Of a stretch of 64,000 bases of DNA, positions 1 through 7,893 are shown piece by piece. Within the stretch, counting starts at the first letter, position 1; each line of letters starts with the position of its first letter. The position numbers and the translations under genes were made by a program. Source of the stretch: Cnuibacter physcomitrellae (GTDB lineage Bacteria > Actinomycetota > Actinomycetes > Actinomycetales > Microbacteriaceae); assembly GCF_014640535.1 (NCBI RefSeq), contig NZ_BMHD01000001.1, positions 1,366,214 through 1,430,213 of the forward strand, given 5' to 3'. Below the pieces are notes generated by a model. That model made no database searches. It was not told where the DNA came from and was given only the letters and a program-made list of their open reading frames with translations.

Positions 1-609
1 CCGGTCCCGATGACGTCGATCTCGGTCATCGTCGATGGCAAGGTCGAGAACTGGCCGTTCGACAAGTACGAGACGGATGAGGTCTACGCTCTCGCCTTCC
101 CTACCGCCGCTGGTCCCTCGCAGGCCATACCCGTGCAGTTCCGGCTCATCGGACAGCCTCCTGGGTGGAACATCGACCTGTCCGAGAGCGGCGCGATGTA
201 CCCCGACTTCGACGGCTCGACCGTCGACCTCCAGACGTACGACCTCTCGGCCAAGCGCGACTGGAGCATCATCACGTTCGGACTCGTGCTGCTCGTCCTC
301 CTCGTGGTGATGCCCGTGCTCGTGCTCTTCGTGGCGATCTCGGCGTACATCGGCCGGCGCCGGGTCGAGGCCACGTTGACGAGCTGGATGGGGACGATGC
401 TGTTCGCCACCATCACGGTGCGCAACTTCTTCCCCGGGTCTCCGCCGATCGGCTCCTGGGTCGACATCCTCGTGGTCCTCTGGGTGATCGTCGGACTGGT
501 GGTCGGGCTCGCGATCTACGTGGCCGCGTGGAACCGCTGGGGCACGCCGTATTCCGAGTACCGCGGAGCGCGCGCGGCGGTCTCCGACGACAAGCCCGAG
601 ACCAGGTGA
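1..609 (+). CDS. DUF4436-like membrane protein, 3' part
   Basis: The reading frame is open to the first base, so this is the C-terminal part of a gene that starts before the window; an internal ATG at 10 would give 199 residues. An extracytoplasmic stretch comes first, followed by three hydrophobic segments near residues 87-110, 122-138 and 149-172 (counting from that ATG). The block containing PGSPPIGSWVDILVVLWV resembles the C-terminal membrane region I remember for actinobacterial DUF4436 proteins, which are usually near 300 residues. The function of that family is unknown. It is not linked to its neighbours by overlap; the cold-shock gene follows after 115 nt. Confidence 0.6.
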   Translation, partial: PVPMTSISVIVDGKVENWPFDKYETDEVYALAFPTAAGPSQAIPVQFRLIGQPPGWNIDLSESGAMYPDFDGSTVDLQTYDLSAKRDWSIITFGLVLLVLLVVMPVLVLFVAISAYIGRRRVEATLTSWMGTMLFATITVRNFFPGSPPIGSWVDILVVLWVIVGLVVGLAIYVAAWNRWGTPYSEYRGARAAVSDDKPETR

Positions 610-724
610 GATTCTGCCCCTCAGGCGTTCCCTCGACAGGGCCCCCGTTGCTACGGTGGTGTCATCTGGAGCTTCGGCTCTTCACCGCGGCTGAGAAGTC
701 GAGAGACCGCTTGAAGGAGTCGGT

Positions 725-928
725 ATGGCAACGGGCACTGTGAAATGGTTCAACCAGGAGAAGGGCTTCGGGTTCATCGCCCCGGCCGACGGCACGCCCG
801 ACGTGTTCGTGCACTTCTCCGCGATCGCGACGAGCGGCTTCCGAACGCTCGAGGAGAACCAGCAGGTCGAGTTCGACACCGAGCCGGGCCGCAAGGGTCT
901 CCAGGCCGCGAACGTCCGTCCGCTCTGA
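725..928 (+). CDS. cspA: Cold-shock protein, CspA family
   Basis: This 67-residue protein is a single cold-shock domain, an OB-fold that binds single-stranded RNA and DNA and acts as an RNA chaperone in the cytoplasm. The start [18 protein letters not shown] contains RNP1 (KGFGFI) and is followed by the RNP2-like DVFVHFSAI; both are intact. Length is the family norm. The ATG has an AAGGAG Shine-Dalgarno sequence 6-8 nt upstream, and the gene ends just before a strong hairpin, so it is probably a single-gene transcript. Which of the several Csp paralogues this is cannot be decided from sequence alone. Confidence 0.97.
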   Translation: MATGTVKWFNQEKGFGFIAPADGTPDVFVHFSAIATSGFRTLEENQQVEFDTEPGRKGLQAANVRPL

Positions 929-948
929 TCTGAGTCCTTCGCACGAGA

Positions 949-982
949 GGGCCCGAGCCACCGCGATGGTGGTCTCGGGCCC
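949..982 (+). terminator. Hairpin terminator after the cold-shock gene
   Basis: The arms gggcccgagccacc and ggtggtctcgggccc pair around a GCGA loop, with one bulged base, starting 20 nt after the cspA stop. A short T-containing run follows. It lies between convergent genes, so it may also serve the minus-strand gene that ends at 997. Confidence 0.75.
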
Positions 983-996
983 TTCGTCGTCGGGTC

Positions 997-3279
997 TCAG
1001 CCCCGGGCGCGTCGCCTCCGCGTGATCGCGCCGAACGAGCCTGCCCCCAGGGCGAGCGCCAGCAGCGCCAACAGTGCGACGGGGCCGGGGTCGTATCCGG
1101 AGCCGGTCGCCGCGAGCGTGCTCGATCCTGCACCGGGGACGGGTGTCGGCTCCGGGCCGGGGTCTGGCGGCAGGATTCCGTTCATCGCGTCCGTCAGGAG
1201 GCCGTTCAGCCGCCAGGGAGCCGACGTGCCGCCCGGGTCGGAGTTGTAGTACTCCCACGTCGCGACACCCCCGAAGTCCGCATGCTTGGCGGCCAGGTCG
1301 TCGACCTCCTCGAGCAGGGGTCGCAATCCGATCCAGCCGTTGCCCCCGGGGCAGTTGATCGGGTTCGAGAGCACTCCCATCACGAGCTTCGACGCCGGGG
1401 CGCCTCCGACTCCGGCCTGGTAGGCGATCACCTTCGAGAAGTACTCCTCGGTCGGCTCGCCCCACCCGCAGTACGTCTGCAGGTTGAACCAGTCGATGTC
1501 CTCGCCTCGGTCCTCGTAGAGCTGGTCGTAATCGAGTTGGGAGAGACCGTCGATCTCTCCTTCCATGCCCCGCGCCACGGGCGACAGGGTGATGAGGAAC
1601 GTCGGCCCGAAGTCGTTGCGCAGCGAGTCGATGACGAGCTCGACGACCTCGATCGCCGTCGGCGTCTCCACGTCGAGGTCGATGCCGTCGAGATGGTGCT
1701 TGACGATGAGCTCCTTCAGCCGGCCGTACTGCACGTCGAAGTCCGTGCTGAGCGTCTGCCACGAGGGATTCTGGTCACCCCCGATCATCCCGATCACCCG
1801 CACGCCCTGCTGCTGCATCGCAGCGAGGTCGGCCCACACGGGGGTGTAGTAAGGGTCGTCGGGAGTGTGATCGTTGAGGATCACCTTTTCCGGCTTGAGC
1901 TTGATCGCGGCGAGGATGACGTAGTCGGTGCCGGTGTGCTCGGTGGTGAGCGGCAGCGGCGAGATGTACGGGTTGTTCACGTTGTTGTCGACACGCGACG
2001 TCTGGTAGTACGCGATGGTGCGCTTCGTGTCGGTGTGCACGAGAGCGTTCGTGTCGACCGTGATCGTGTCTCCTGCCGCGTCGGCCGAGTCGACGGTGAC
2101 GGTCACGCCGGACTCGTCGGTGTAGGTGTCGCCGGGCTGGAGCGGTGCGGCCGAGATCGTCGCTGCGTCTCGGACCTGCGGTGCGGCGCCGTCGGCGAAC
2201 TGGACCTCGACGGGCCCGTCGCCGGAGGGCACCGAGGCGTCGATCCGGTACACGAGCGCGCCCTCGGCAGCCGTGCTGGCGGCGTCGATGCCGACGGACC
2301 GGCGCGACTCCACCGCGAGGACGGTGCTGGCCGACAGGCGGATCAGCGCGACGCCCGCCGTCGCCGAGTCCTCGACGGCGCCGAGCTCCAGCGTGGTCGT
2401 CTTCCCGGGACGGAGGCACGACACGGCGTCGTCCGCGAGCCAGCCGAGCCGCCACTGGTTCCAGGCGAGCAGCTCGCGGGAGCCGTCGTCGTCGAGGTAG
2501 CCCATGAGGTCGAACGGGCCGGTGCCGCGGGAGGCGTCACCCGCGCTCGTGTCGTTGAAGTAGAGGTCGGCGAGCCCGAGGGTGTGCCCGTTCTCGTGCG
2601 CCACGACCCAGGCAGGGCTGAGCTCGGCCGTGGGGCCGAGGTCGGCGGTCGAGAAGAGCACGGCACGGTTGAGCGTCCGTCCGTCGGCGGTGACGGTGGC
2701 GTCGTTCATCGCGTGGCTGCGGACGTCGCCGGTCACGGCGCTGGACTCGAAGACCAGCCAGATCGCATCCGTCTGGGAGAAGTCGACGACCGCGTCGGTC
2801 GCGGCGACCGCATCCGCAAGCAGCTCGTCCGAGAGCTCGTCATCGGTGCCGATGCCGTAGTGGGCGGTCGGGTACGGCATCTCCGCCCACGCCTCGTCGG
2901 CCGTGCGGTCGAGCTGGAGCTTGCCCTCCGAGAGCTCGGAGACGCTCTGCTGTCCGCCGTCGAGGGCGTCCTCGTAGCCGGCGAGCGCCGCGTCGTCGCC
3001 CGGAGCGTCCGGGAAGTCGACGTAGAGGGTGGTGATCCTCCCCGTGCCGGTGGCGGGCATGGCCTCGCGCCCCAGGCTATAGCCCTCGCTGAAGTCGACG
3101 TCGGGCGGGGTGGGCATCTGGCAGCGCGCGAGGGGCTGCAGCGAGGAGGCGTCGGCCGGCACGGCAGTCGGAGCCGCCGGAGCGGCCGGGGCGAGCGCCG
3201 AGGCCGGCGCCGAGGCCAGGGTCGGGATGAGCAGCGCCGCCGCAGCGATGACGCCGGCGGGTAGAAGTCGTCGGTTCAC
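997..3279 (-). CDS. Wall-anchored M6-like metallopeptidase fused to a GH18 domain
   Basis: About 760 residues in domain order: signal peptide (about 1-30), M6 (immune inhibitor A-like) peptidase region with zinc motif HENGH near residue 230 followed by GLADLY, a beta-rich linker, a GH18 (chitinase or endo-N-acetylglucosaminidase) barrel from about 420 with the exact catalytic motif DGIDLDVE near 531-538, a Pro-rich spacer, and a LAATG sorting signal with a membrane segment and RRRR tail. In GH18 enzymes the final Glu is the acid and the second Asp assists. I chose the GTG at 3279 because GAGAGGGG lies just upstream and the signal peptide starts there; a longer frame to 3336 exists. It should be attached to the wall by a class E-type sortase. 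It may strip glycoproteins or glycans, but the substrate is unknown. A two-component pair follows divergently. Confidence 0.85.
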   Translation of the reverse strand: MNRRLLPAGVIAAAALLIPTLASAPASALAPAAPAAPTAVPADASSLQPLARCQMPTPPDVDFSEGYSLGREAMPATGTGRITTLYVDFPDAPGDDAALAGYEDALDGGQQSVSELSEGKLQLDRTADEAWAEMPYPTAHYGIGTDDELSDELLADAVAATDAVVDFSQTDAIWLVFESSAVTGDVRSHAMNDATVTADGRTLNRAVLFSTADLGPTAELSPAWVVAHENGHTLGLADLYFNDTSAGDASRGTGPFDLMGYLDDDGSRELLAWNQWRLGWLADDAVSCLRPGKTTTLELGAVEDSATAGVALIRLSASTVLAVESRRSVGIDAASTAAEGALVYRIDASVPSGDGPVEVQFADGAAPQVRDAATISAAPLQPGDTYTDESGVTVTVDSADAAGDTITVDTNALVHTDTKRTIAYYQTSRVDNNVNNPYISPLPLTTEHTGTDYVILAAIKLKPEKVILNDHTPDDPYYTPVWADLAAMQQQGVRVIGMIGGDQNPSWQTLSTDFDVQYGRLKELIVKHHLDGIDLDVETPTAIEVVELVIDSLRNDFGPTFLITLSPVARGMEGEIDGLSQLDYDQLYEDRGEDIDWFNLQTYCGWGEPTEEYFSKVIAYQAGVGGAPASKLVMGVLSNPINCPGGNGWIGLRPLLEEVDDLAAKHADFGGVATWEYYNSDPGGTSAPWRLNGLLTDAMNGILPPDPGPEPTPVPGAGSSTLAATGSGYDPGPVALLALLALALGAGSFGAITRRRRARG

Positions 3280-3429
3280 GAGTCCCCTCTCTCGCGGAGC
3301 GGGTGGCTCACGAAGCGGAGCGCACCTCGACGGCATCCTGGCCTAGATCGGCGGATCGCGCACCACATCCGAGTAATACCACCCGTTTGGGCGTGGAGAA
3401 CGACACCCGTCGAGTGAGAGGATGAGGGC

Positions 3430-4080
3430 ATGAGCGGCAGAGGCGTGCGTGTCGTCGTGGTCGAGGATCAGCCGCTGTACCGGCAGATGCTCGTCGGGCT
3501 GCTCCACGCCGCCCCCGGCATCGCGGTCGTCGGCTCCGCCGCGACCGCTCAGGATGCGCGTACGCTCGACCCCCACGGCTTCGACGTGGCGCTCGTCGAC
3601 CTCGACCTCGGCGACGGCGACGGGTTCGACGTCGGGTCCGCCTTCCGGGCGGCGAACCCCAGCGTGGGCATCGTGATCCTCTCGGCGGTCGACGCTCTCC
3701 ACCGGATGCTGCAGCTCGATCGACGCGATGCCGCCGGGTGGAGCTACCTGTCGAAGACGTCGGCGCTCTCGGCGGGGTCGCTGGTCGCCTCGCTCCAGGC
3801 CTCGCACGCCGGACGCACGGTCATCGACCCGTCGCTCGCCGCCGTCCGGGAACCGAGGGCCGGCAGCCCGCTCGAGTCGCTCACCGACCGGCAGCGCGAG
3901 GTGCTGTCACTGCTCGCGTCGGGCATGACGAACATGGCGATCGCGGAGCAGCTCGGCATCGCGAGCCGCTCCGCCGACAACCATGTCAACGCGATCTACG
4001 GCGCGCTCGGGCTCGCGGCCACCGATCAGCGCAACCCCCGGGTGCAGGCGGCTCTGATGTTCGTCGAGCACTCACGGTGA
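3430..4080 (+). CDS. LuxR/NarL-family response regulator
   Basis: The 216-residue regulator has an N-terminal receiver domain with acidic pocket VVEDQ, phosphoacceptor Asp in ALVDLDLGDGDG (about residue 56) and the conserved Lys in YLSKTSA. A LuxR-type helix-turn-helix follows from about 146 (LTDRQREVLSLLASGMTNMAIAEQ). All key residues are present, so it should be a phosphorylation-dependent DNA-binding regulator. Its TGA stop overlaps the GTG of the kinase at 4077, which identifies the cognate sensor. Its target may be the divergent M6-GH18 gene, 150 bp away, but that is inference only. Confidence 0.93.
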   Translation: MSGRGVRVVVVEDQPLYRQMLVGLLHAAPGIAVVGSAATAQDARTLDPHGFDVALVDLDLGDGDGFDVGSAFRAANPSVGIVILSAVDALHRMLQLDRRDAAGWSYLSKTSALSAGSLVASLQASHAGRTVIDPSLAAVREPRAGSPLESLTDRQREVLSLLASGMTNMAIAEQLGIASRSADNHVNAIYGALGLAATDQRNPRVQAALMFVEHSR

Positions 4081-5258
4081 CCGTCCACGCGTTCGCCTGG
4101 ACGTCGGGCGTGAGGAGGGCCTGGGCCGACCGCGACTCTCGCCAGGACGCGCGCGTGATGCTCACCGTCACGGCGACCATCGGGCTCCTCTTCGCCGTCG
4201 CGACCTCGGTGCAGTCCGTGCTCGCGATGGGCGTGTACTCGGCGACGCTCCGGGGAGTGCCGTCGGCTCCCGTGGCGGAGCTCCTGGTGCGCGGCCTGAT
4301 CAACGTGACGACCGTGGGCCTCATGCTCGCGCTCGTCGCGACCCTGCGACCCGAGCGGCGCTCCCTTCCGATCGCGGTCCTGCAGAGCGTCCTCATCGTG
4401 GTCGGGTGCGCTCTCGTGCGGGCTCTGGTCCAGCTGGCGACCGGGGTCTATGCCGATCGGACCGCATGGGTGGCGTTCGCGGAGATCGTCACGACCAGCG
4501 CCGCGTGCCTGGTCACCATGCTCATCGGCTTTGCGATGGTGGGCGTGTGGCGTCGCCTGCGTGCGGGCGAGCGGGAGCGTGTGCAGAGCCAGCTCGAGAC
4601 CGTCCTCGCCTATCGGGAGCTGCAGGAGGAGGAGCTGCGCGTGCGCCGCGAGGTGGCCCAGGGCATCCACGGCAGCGTCCAGAGCGTCTTCGTGATGCTC
4701 GAGGCCGAGCTCGACGACGTGGCGACCCGCGTCGAGCCGAGCGAGGCCGCCCGCATCCGGCGCGCGTCGGGCACGGTGCGCGACCTGCGGGAACGCGAGC
4801 TGCGCAGCCTCAGCGGCGTGCTCTACCCGGTCGACCTCGATCGCGGCCTCGATCCCGCGCTCACCGCGCTCGTCATGCGGCTTCCCGCTCACATCGCGGT
4901 GGAGACCCGCTTCCACGACAGCGCCCGAGCCCTCGACGCGCGGGCGACCCTGCCGCCGAGCACGCGACTGCTGCTGGTGCGGACGGCCGAGGAGGCTCTG
5001 AGCAACGCGCTCCGCCACGGCGGTGCGTCGTCGGTGACGGTGGACCTTGAGTTCGAGACCCCGACCCGGGCGCGACTGGTGGTCGACGACGACGGATCGG
5101 GGCCGGCCGCCGAGGCCTCGTGGTCGGGTCTGGATCGCCTGCGCCGGCACCTCGACCTGCTCGGCGGATCGCTCGTGCTGACCCGGTCGACGGGTCTCGG
5201 CGGTGCGACGCTCACCGCCGTCGTCCCGGTCGACGTGGAGCCCGCCACCGCACCGTGA
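4077..5258 (+). CDS. Two-component sensor histidine kinase (NarL-partner type)
   Basis: The start is the GTG overlapping the regulator stop (GTGA), giving 393 residues. Four hydrophobic segments fill about residues 22-160. A short coiled linker leads to a HisKA_3-like dimerisation helix with the phosphoacceptor His in REVAQGIHGSVQS. The C-terminal ATPase has the N box EEALSNALRHG and the G1 box VDDDGSGP. The membrane half has no recognisable sensory domain, so the signal is unknown. The pair is self-contained, and translation of the kinase is probably coupled to the regulator. Confidence 0.92.
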   Translation: MTVHAFAWTSGVRRAWADRDSRQDARVMLTVTATIGLLFAVATSVQSVLAMGVYSATLRGVPSAPVAELLVRGLINVTTVGLMLALVATLRPERRSLPIAVLQSVLIVVGCALVRALVQLATGVYADRTAWVAFAEIVTTSAACLVTMLIGFAMVGVWRRLRAGERERVQSQLETVLAYRELQEEELRVRREVAQGIHGSVQSVFVMLEAELDDVATRVEPSEAARIRRASGTVRDLRERELRSLSGVLYPVDLDRGLDPALTALVMRLPAHIAVETRFHDSARALDARATLPPSTRLLLVRTAEEALSNALRHGGASSVTVDLEFETPTRARLVVDDDGSGPAAEASWSGLDRLRRHLDLLGGSLVLTRSTGLGGATLTAVVPVDVEPATAP

Positions 5259-5268
5259 GCCCTGCCGC

Positions 5269-5736
5269 TCAGCCCTCGGTCGCCCCCTGCGAGTCCCTGA
5301 GACGCAGGTGGAGCAGCGGGTAGGGACGACCTGCGTCGTCGGTCTCGCTGCGACCGACGACGTCGAAACCGCGGCTGAGGTAGAACCCGGTCGCGGAGGC
5401 GTTCTGCTCGTTGACGTCGACCTCGGTGACGCTCCTCTCGTGGATCGCATGGCGCAGCAAGGCGGTGCCGACGCCGCTCCCGCGCTCGTCCGCAGCCACG
5501 AAGAGCATCTCCAGCCGACCGTCGAGCACGCCGGAGAATCCGACCGGGTGGCCGTCGCGCTCCGCCACCGACAGATCGACCGCGGGCAGGTAGTCCGACT
5601 CGAGCCTGGACTCGATCTCGGCTCGGTCGGGATCGGAGAGGAAGTGATGCGTGGCCGCGACGGCGGTGCGCCAGATGGCCACGAGCTCGGGGAGCTCTGC
5701 GGGCCCGGTCGATGGGCGGATTCGGGGTCCGGACAC
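5269..5736 (-). CDS. GNAT-family N-acetyltransferase
   Basis: This 155-residue protein is a single GNAT domain. The acetyl-CoA binding loop is ERGSGVGTALL, and the last strand region NASATGFYLSRGFDVVGR is the usual C-terminal motif. It resembles the YjaB/PhnO-like branch, acetylating a small amine or a protein N-terminus; the substrate cannot be read from sequence. It ends 10 nt from the convergent kinase gene. It appears to be transcribed alone. Confidence 0.9.
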   Translation of the reverse strand: MSGPRIRPSTGPAELPELVAIWRTAVAATHHFLSDPDRAEIESRLESDYLPAVDLSVAERDGHPVGFSGVLDGRLEMLFVAADERGSGVGTALLRHAIHERSVTEVDVNEQNASATGFYLSRGFDVVGRSETDDAGRPYPLLHLRLRDSQGATEG

Positions 5737-5828
5737 GATGACGCTCCTGAGGAAGGTTCGGATGGGGCGAGCCGACCATCGTATCGGGACGGCGAGGCGG
5801 CCTCACCGTCCGGCGCAGTGCCGTCGCG

Positions 5829-5930
5829 TCAGAAGGCGCGCAGCAGTGCGATCCCGCCGAGGACGGCGGCGGAGCCCACCGCACCGGCGGCGGTCAGCAT
5901 GATCAAGCGGAGTCGGGTCGAGAGCGGCAC
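5829..5930 (-). CDS. Small single-pass membrane protein (33 aa)
   Basis: A GTG start follows a strong GGAGGA sequence with 7 nt spacing. The product begins VPLSTRLRLIML, continues with one Ala/Gly/Val-rich hydrophobic helix and ends LLRAF. It looks like a membrane peptide with a short positive N-terminus. I recognise no family. Support comes from the Shine-Dalgarno sequence and the coherent hydrophobic helix; the short length leaves real doubt. Expression data would settle it. Confidence 0.45.
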   Translation of the reverse strand: MPLSTRLRLIMLTAAGAVGSAAVLGGIALLRAF

Positions 5931-6152
5931 GGGGCACTCCTCCGGGTCACATCGTCATCGAGGTGGAGCAGGTGGGCTCAGCGTACTGCGAGAGCGGAGA
6001 TCCCGCCCGCAGGCATGCTGTCAGTCCGCTTACAGGCCCTACCCGGGGATTTCCTCGGCCGATCGCACGACGGATGGTTAGACTCGCAGGACCCACGCGG
6101 GCAGCGATGCCTCCGACCGTCATGACCGGGACGAGCGACGAGAGGCCGCAGG

Positions 6153-6680
6153 ATGCGAGAGTTCCCCCGCACACAGCGCTTCGCTCTCGTCGCGCTCCTC
6201 GGGTACATCGTCGCCGTGCTGGTGATCGTCACGTGGCCCACCCCGGTCGATCGCGATTCGCGGGGCACCATCCAGAACGTCCTCCGCGCCCTCCACGACC
6301 GCGACCTCTTCACGTTCGTGAAGTACGGCCACATCGAGTACACCGCGAACATCGCGATGTTCATCCCCCTCGGCATCCTGCTCGCCCTGTGGCTCGGCCG
6401 GCGCTGGTGGTGGGTGGCGATGGCCGCCTGCTTCGCCCTCTCCGGGACGATCGAGACGTTCCAGGGCCTGTTCCTGCCCAGCCGCTACGCCACCTTCGAC
6501 GACGTCATCGCGAACACGACCGGTGGGGTCATCGGGTCGCTCATCGGTGCCGTGATCCTGCAGACGCTGCGGGTACGCGCTCTCGAGAAGGGCTCTCCGG
6601 GCTCCGCATCGCCGCCGGGCGATGGACCGCGGCGCGAGGTCATCGAGGGGGCAGGTCCGTCGACCTCCCGTGGGCGATGA
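6153..6680 (+). CDS. VanZ-like membrane protein
   Basis: The 175-residue protein has four hydrophobic segments in the VanZ arrangement. The typical polar blocks are present: EYTANIAMFIPLGILLAL after helix 1 and SGTIETFQGLFLPSR followed by DDVIANTTGGVIGSLIG. VanZ proteins give low-level teicoplanin resistance in enterococci, but most actinobacterial homologues have no assigned role. The C-terminal 35 residues are polar and unconserved-looking. It ends within the convergent gene at 6640-6936, a 41-nt tail overlap. A TAGACT element lies about 70 nt upstream. Confidence 0.85.
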   Translation: MREFPRTQRFALVALLGYIVAVLVIVTWPTPVDRDSRGTIQNVLRALHDRDLFTFVKYGHIEYTANIAMFIPLGILLALWLGRRWWWVAMAACFALSGTIETFQGLFLPSRYATFDDVIANTTGGVIGSLIGAVILQTLRVRALEKGSPGSASPPGDGPRREVIEGAGPSTSRGR

Positions 6681-6936
6681 GCCACTCGCGCCACACGATC
6701 GCGGCGAGCGAGTCGAGGTCGGGGAAGTAGCCGAGCAGGTGCCGACCCTCCGATTCGGCCGCCCAGGTGACCGCGCGGAAGTGGACGCGACCGCGCATCC
6801 GCACCGCCCGGACGATCGCGATGCGATCGGCGCCGTCGCGCATGAGCCACTCGTGCTCTCCCGTGCGCACGAGCTGCCTCCGCGGGCTCCAGTGCGCCAC
6901 GTCAGCGACCGCCACCGGGCGGCCGGCCGTGTGCAT
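6640..6936 (-). CDS. Small hypothetical protein, second copy of a tandem pair
   Basis: 98 residues with no recognised family. It aligns by eye with the upstream protein (6902-7204): both have an AIVRxVxxxGxxxxRAVTW-type block followed by a GYxPxLDxxxxIV helix. Tandem duplication is the simplest reading. Its ATG lies 35 nt inside the end of the upstream gene, so the two are almost certainly co-translated. Both are governed by the LexA-type box at 7217-7230. A DNA-damage role is inferred from that box only. Confidence 0.65.
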   Translation of the reverse strand: MHTAGRPVAVADVAHWSPRRQLVRTGEHEWLMRDGADRIAIVRAVRMRGRVHFRAVTWAAESEGRHLLGYFPDLDSLAAIVWREWLIAHGRSTDLPPR

Positions 6937-7204
6937 CCGGATGCACAGAACGGATGTCGGGCGCGTGCGCCCCCTCCCGGACCGCGAAGCGGTGCACGAC
7001 CTCGACGCAGGTGTCGAGCCCCGGCCAGTACCCCTCCCCGATCAGGACGCGCGGCTCCTCATAGGTGACGGCGCGCCACCGCGTCACCCGCTGCTCCCCC
7101 GCCCGCACCTCGACGAGCCGGATGATGGCGTACGGCCGCGTGGTGCCGGGCAGGTTGTAGAGGTACTCCGTGGGCCGGAGGTCTTGTCGCGGATGCCATC
7201 CCAT
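6902..7204 (-). CDS. Small hypothetical protein, first copy of a LexA-controlled pair
   Basis: 100 residues starting MGWHPRQDLRPTEYLYNLPG; no family recognised. The central block RWRAVTYEEPRVLIGEGY is the part shared with the next gene. I chose the ATG at 7204 over 7225 because TATTCT sits 7 nt upstream, the spacing of a leaderless actinobacterial promoter, and because the 7225 ATG lies inside the LexA box. The protein is basic, soluble and compact. Possible roles include an SOS-induced DNA-binding or checkpoint protein, but nothing in the sequence proves this. Confidence 0.65.
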   Translation of the reverse strand: MGWHPRQDLRPTEYLYNLPGTTRPYAIIRLVEVRAGEQRVTRWRAVTYEEPRVLIGEGYWPGLDTCVEVVHRFAVREGAHAPDIRSVHPDAHGRPPGGGR

Positions 7205-7216
7205 GCGCACGAGAAT

Positions 7217-7230
7217 AGAACACATGTTCG
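7217..7230 (-). promoter_or_regulatory. LexA (SOS) box for the small-protein pair
   Basis: On the minus strand the site reads CGAACATGTGTTCT, matching 13 of 14 positions of the Gram-positive/actinobacterial LexA consensus CGAACRNRYGTTCG. It abuts the TATTCT -10 element of the 7204 start, so bound LexA would block transcription. Confidence 0.75.
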
Positions 7231-7310
7231 AATGTGGAAACGTGAGCGGTGTGTCGTCGCTTCGGCTGCGCGCGCTCGCTCGATCCGGCGGCTGGAGCGC
7301 TGACCCCGGG

Positions 7311-7760
7311 TCACATGCAGAGGGCGGTGGCGCGGGCGAAGTAGGCCTGCGCGGCGCGGAAGGCCTCGTCGCCGGTGAGGGACTCGTAGTGGGTGCGGAG
7401 GTCCTCCAGCTCGGCGACCTGATCGGCCGAGCGGACCGGATAGCAGCGGGCGGTGATGGCCGCCGCGAAGTCCCGTAGGCCGCCCGCATGTCCGATGTCG
7501 CTGGGCTCGGCGTCGGCGCCCACCTCCCAGTTCGCCGCCGACCACAGCTGGTTGAGCGAGGCCTCCTCCGGGGTGAGGGCACTGTTCGTCGACTGGTCGT
7601 AGTCGCTCGGGAGCGGCGGGTCGCTGGGCTGGTTCGTCGTCTGCGGGATCGTCGTGAAGAAGCCGCCGTCCGGCAGCGGCCTCGGGCCGGACTGCTCCGC
7701 AGCCCCGCTCGCCGTGCACCCGGCGAGACCGACGACGAGGGTGAGGACGATCCCGGCCAT
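7311..7760 (-). CDS. Putative lipoprotein
   Basis: 149 residues with a short hydrophobic signal and the lipobox VGLAGC, so it should be lipid-anchored outside the membrane. The mature part is soluble: a Pro/Ser linker, then a helical region with LRTHYESLTGDEAFRAAQAYFARATALC. Only two cysteines follow the lipobox. I recognise no family. The signal lacks the usual N-terminal basic residues from the ATG at 7760, so the real start may be slightly upstream. It is monocistronic by position. Confidence 0.65.
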   Translation of the reverse strand: MAGIVLTLVVGLAGCTASGAAEQSGPRPLPDGGFFTTIPQTTNQPSDPPLPSDYDQSTNSALTPEEASLNQLWSAANWEVGADAEPSDIGHAGGLRDFAAAITARCYPVRSADQVAELEDLRTHYESLTGDEAFRAAQAYFARATALCM

Positions 7761-7881
7761 GATCGCGGGACGAGGAGTCGGTCACATCCCCTCACCCTAG
7801 GAAGAAGCTCGCCTCCGCACAGTCCTCCCAACGGCCCACATGTCGGGTGACCGGGGAACTGTGCCCGTGCGGGCGCTGACC

Positions 7882-7887
7882 TAGCGT
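7882..7887 (+). promoter_or_regulatory. -10 element, leaderless promoter
   Basis: TAGCGT lies 6 nt before the ATG at 7894, the spacing at which transcription begins at the start codon. No Shine-Dalgarno sequence is present, which agrees with a leaderless mRNA. Confidence 0.55.
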
Positions 7888-7893
7888 GGGGAC

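Noticed and set aside
1282-3264. Long plus-strand open frame opposite the M6-GH18 gene
   Set aside because: It is the antisense shadow of a GC-rich gene with clear domains and has no motif of its own.
5947-6174. 75-codon minus-strand frame before the VanZ-like gene
   Set aside because: No Shine-Dalgarno, domain or sensible topology; it overlaps the VanZ start region.
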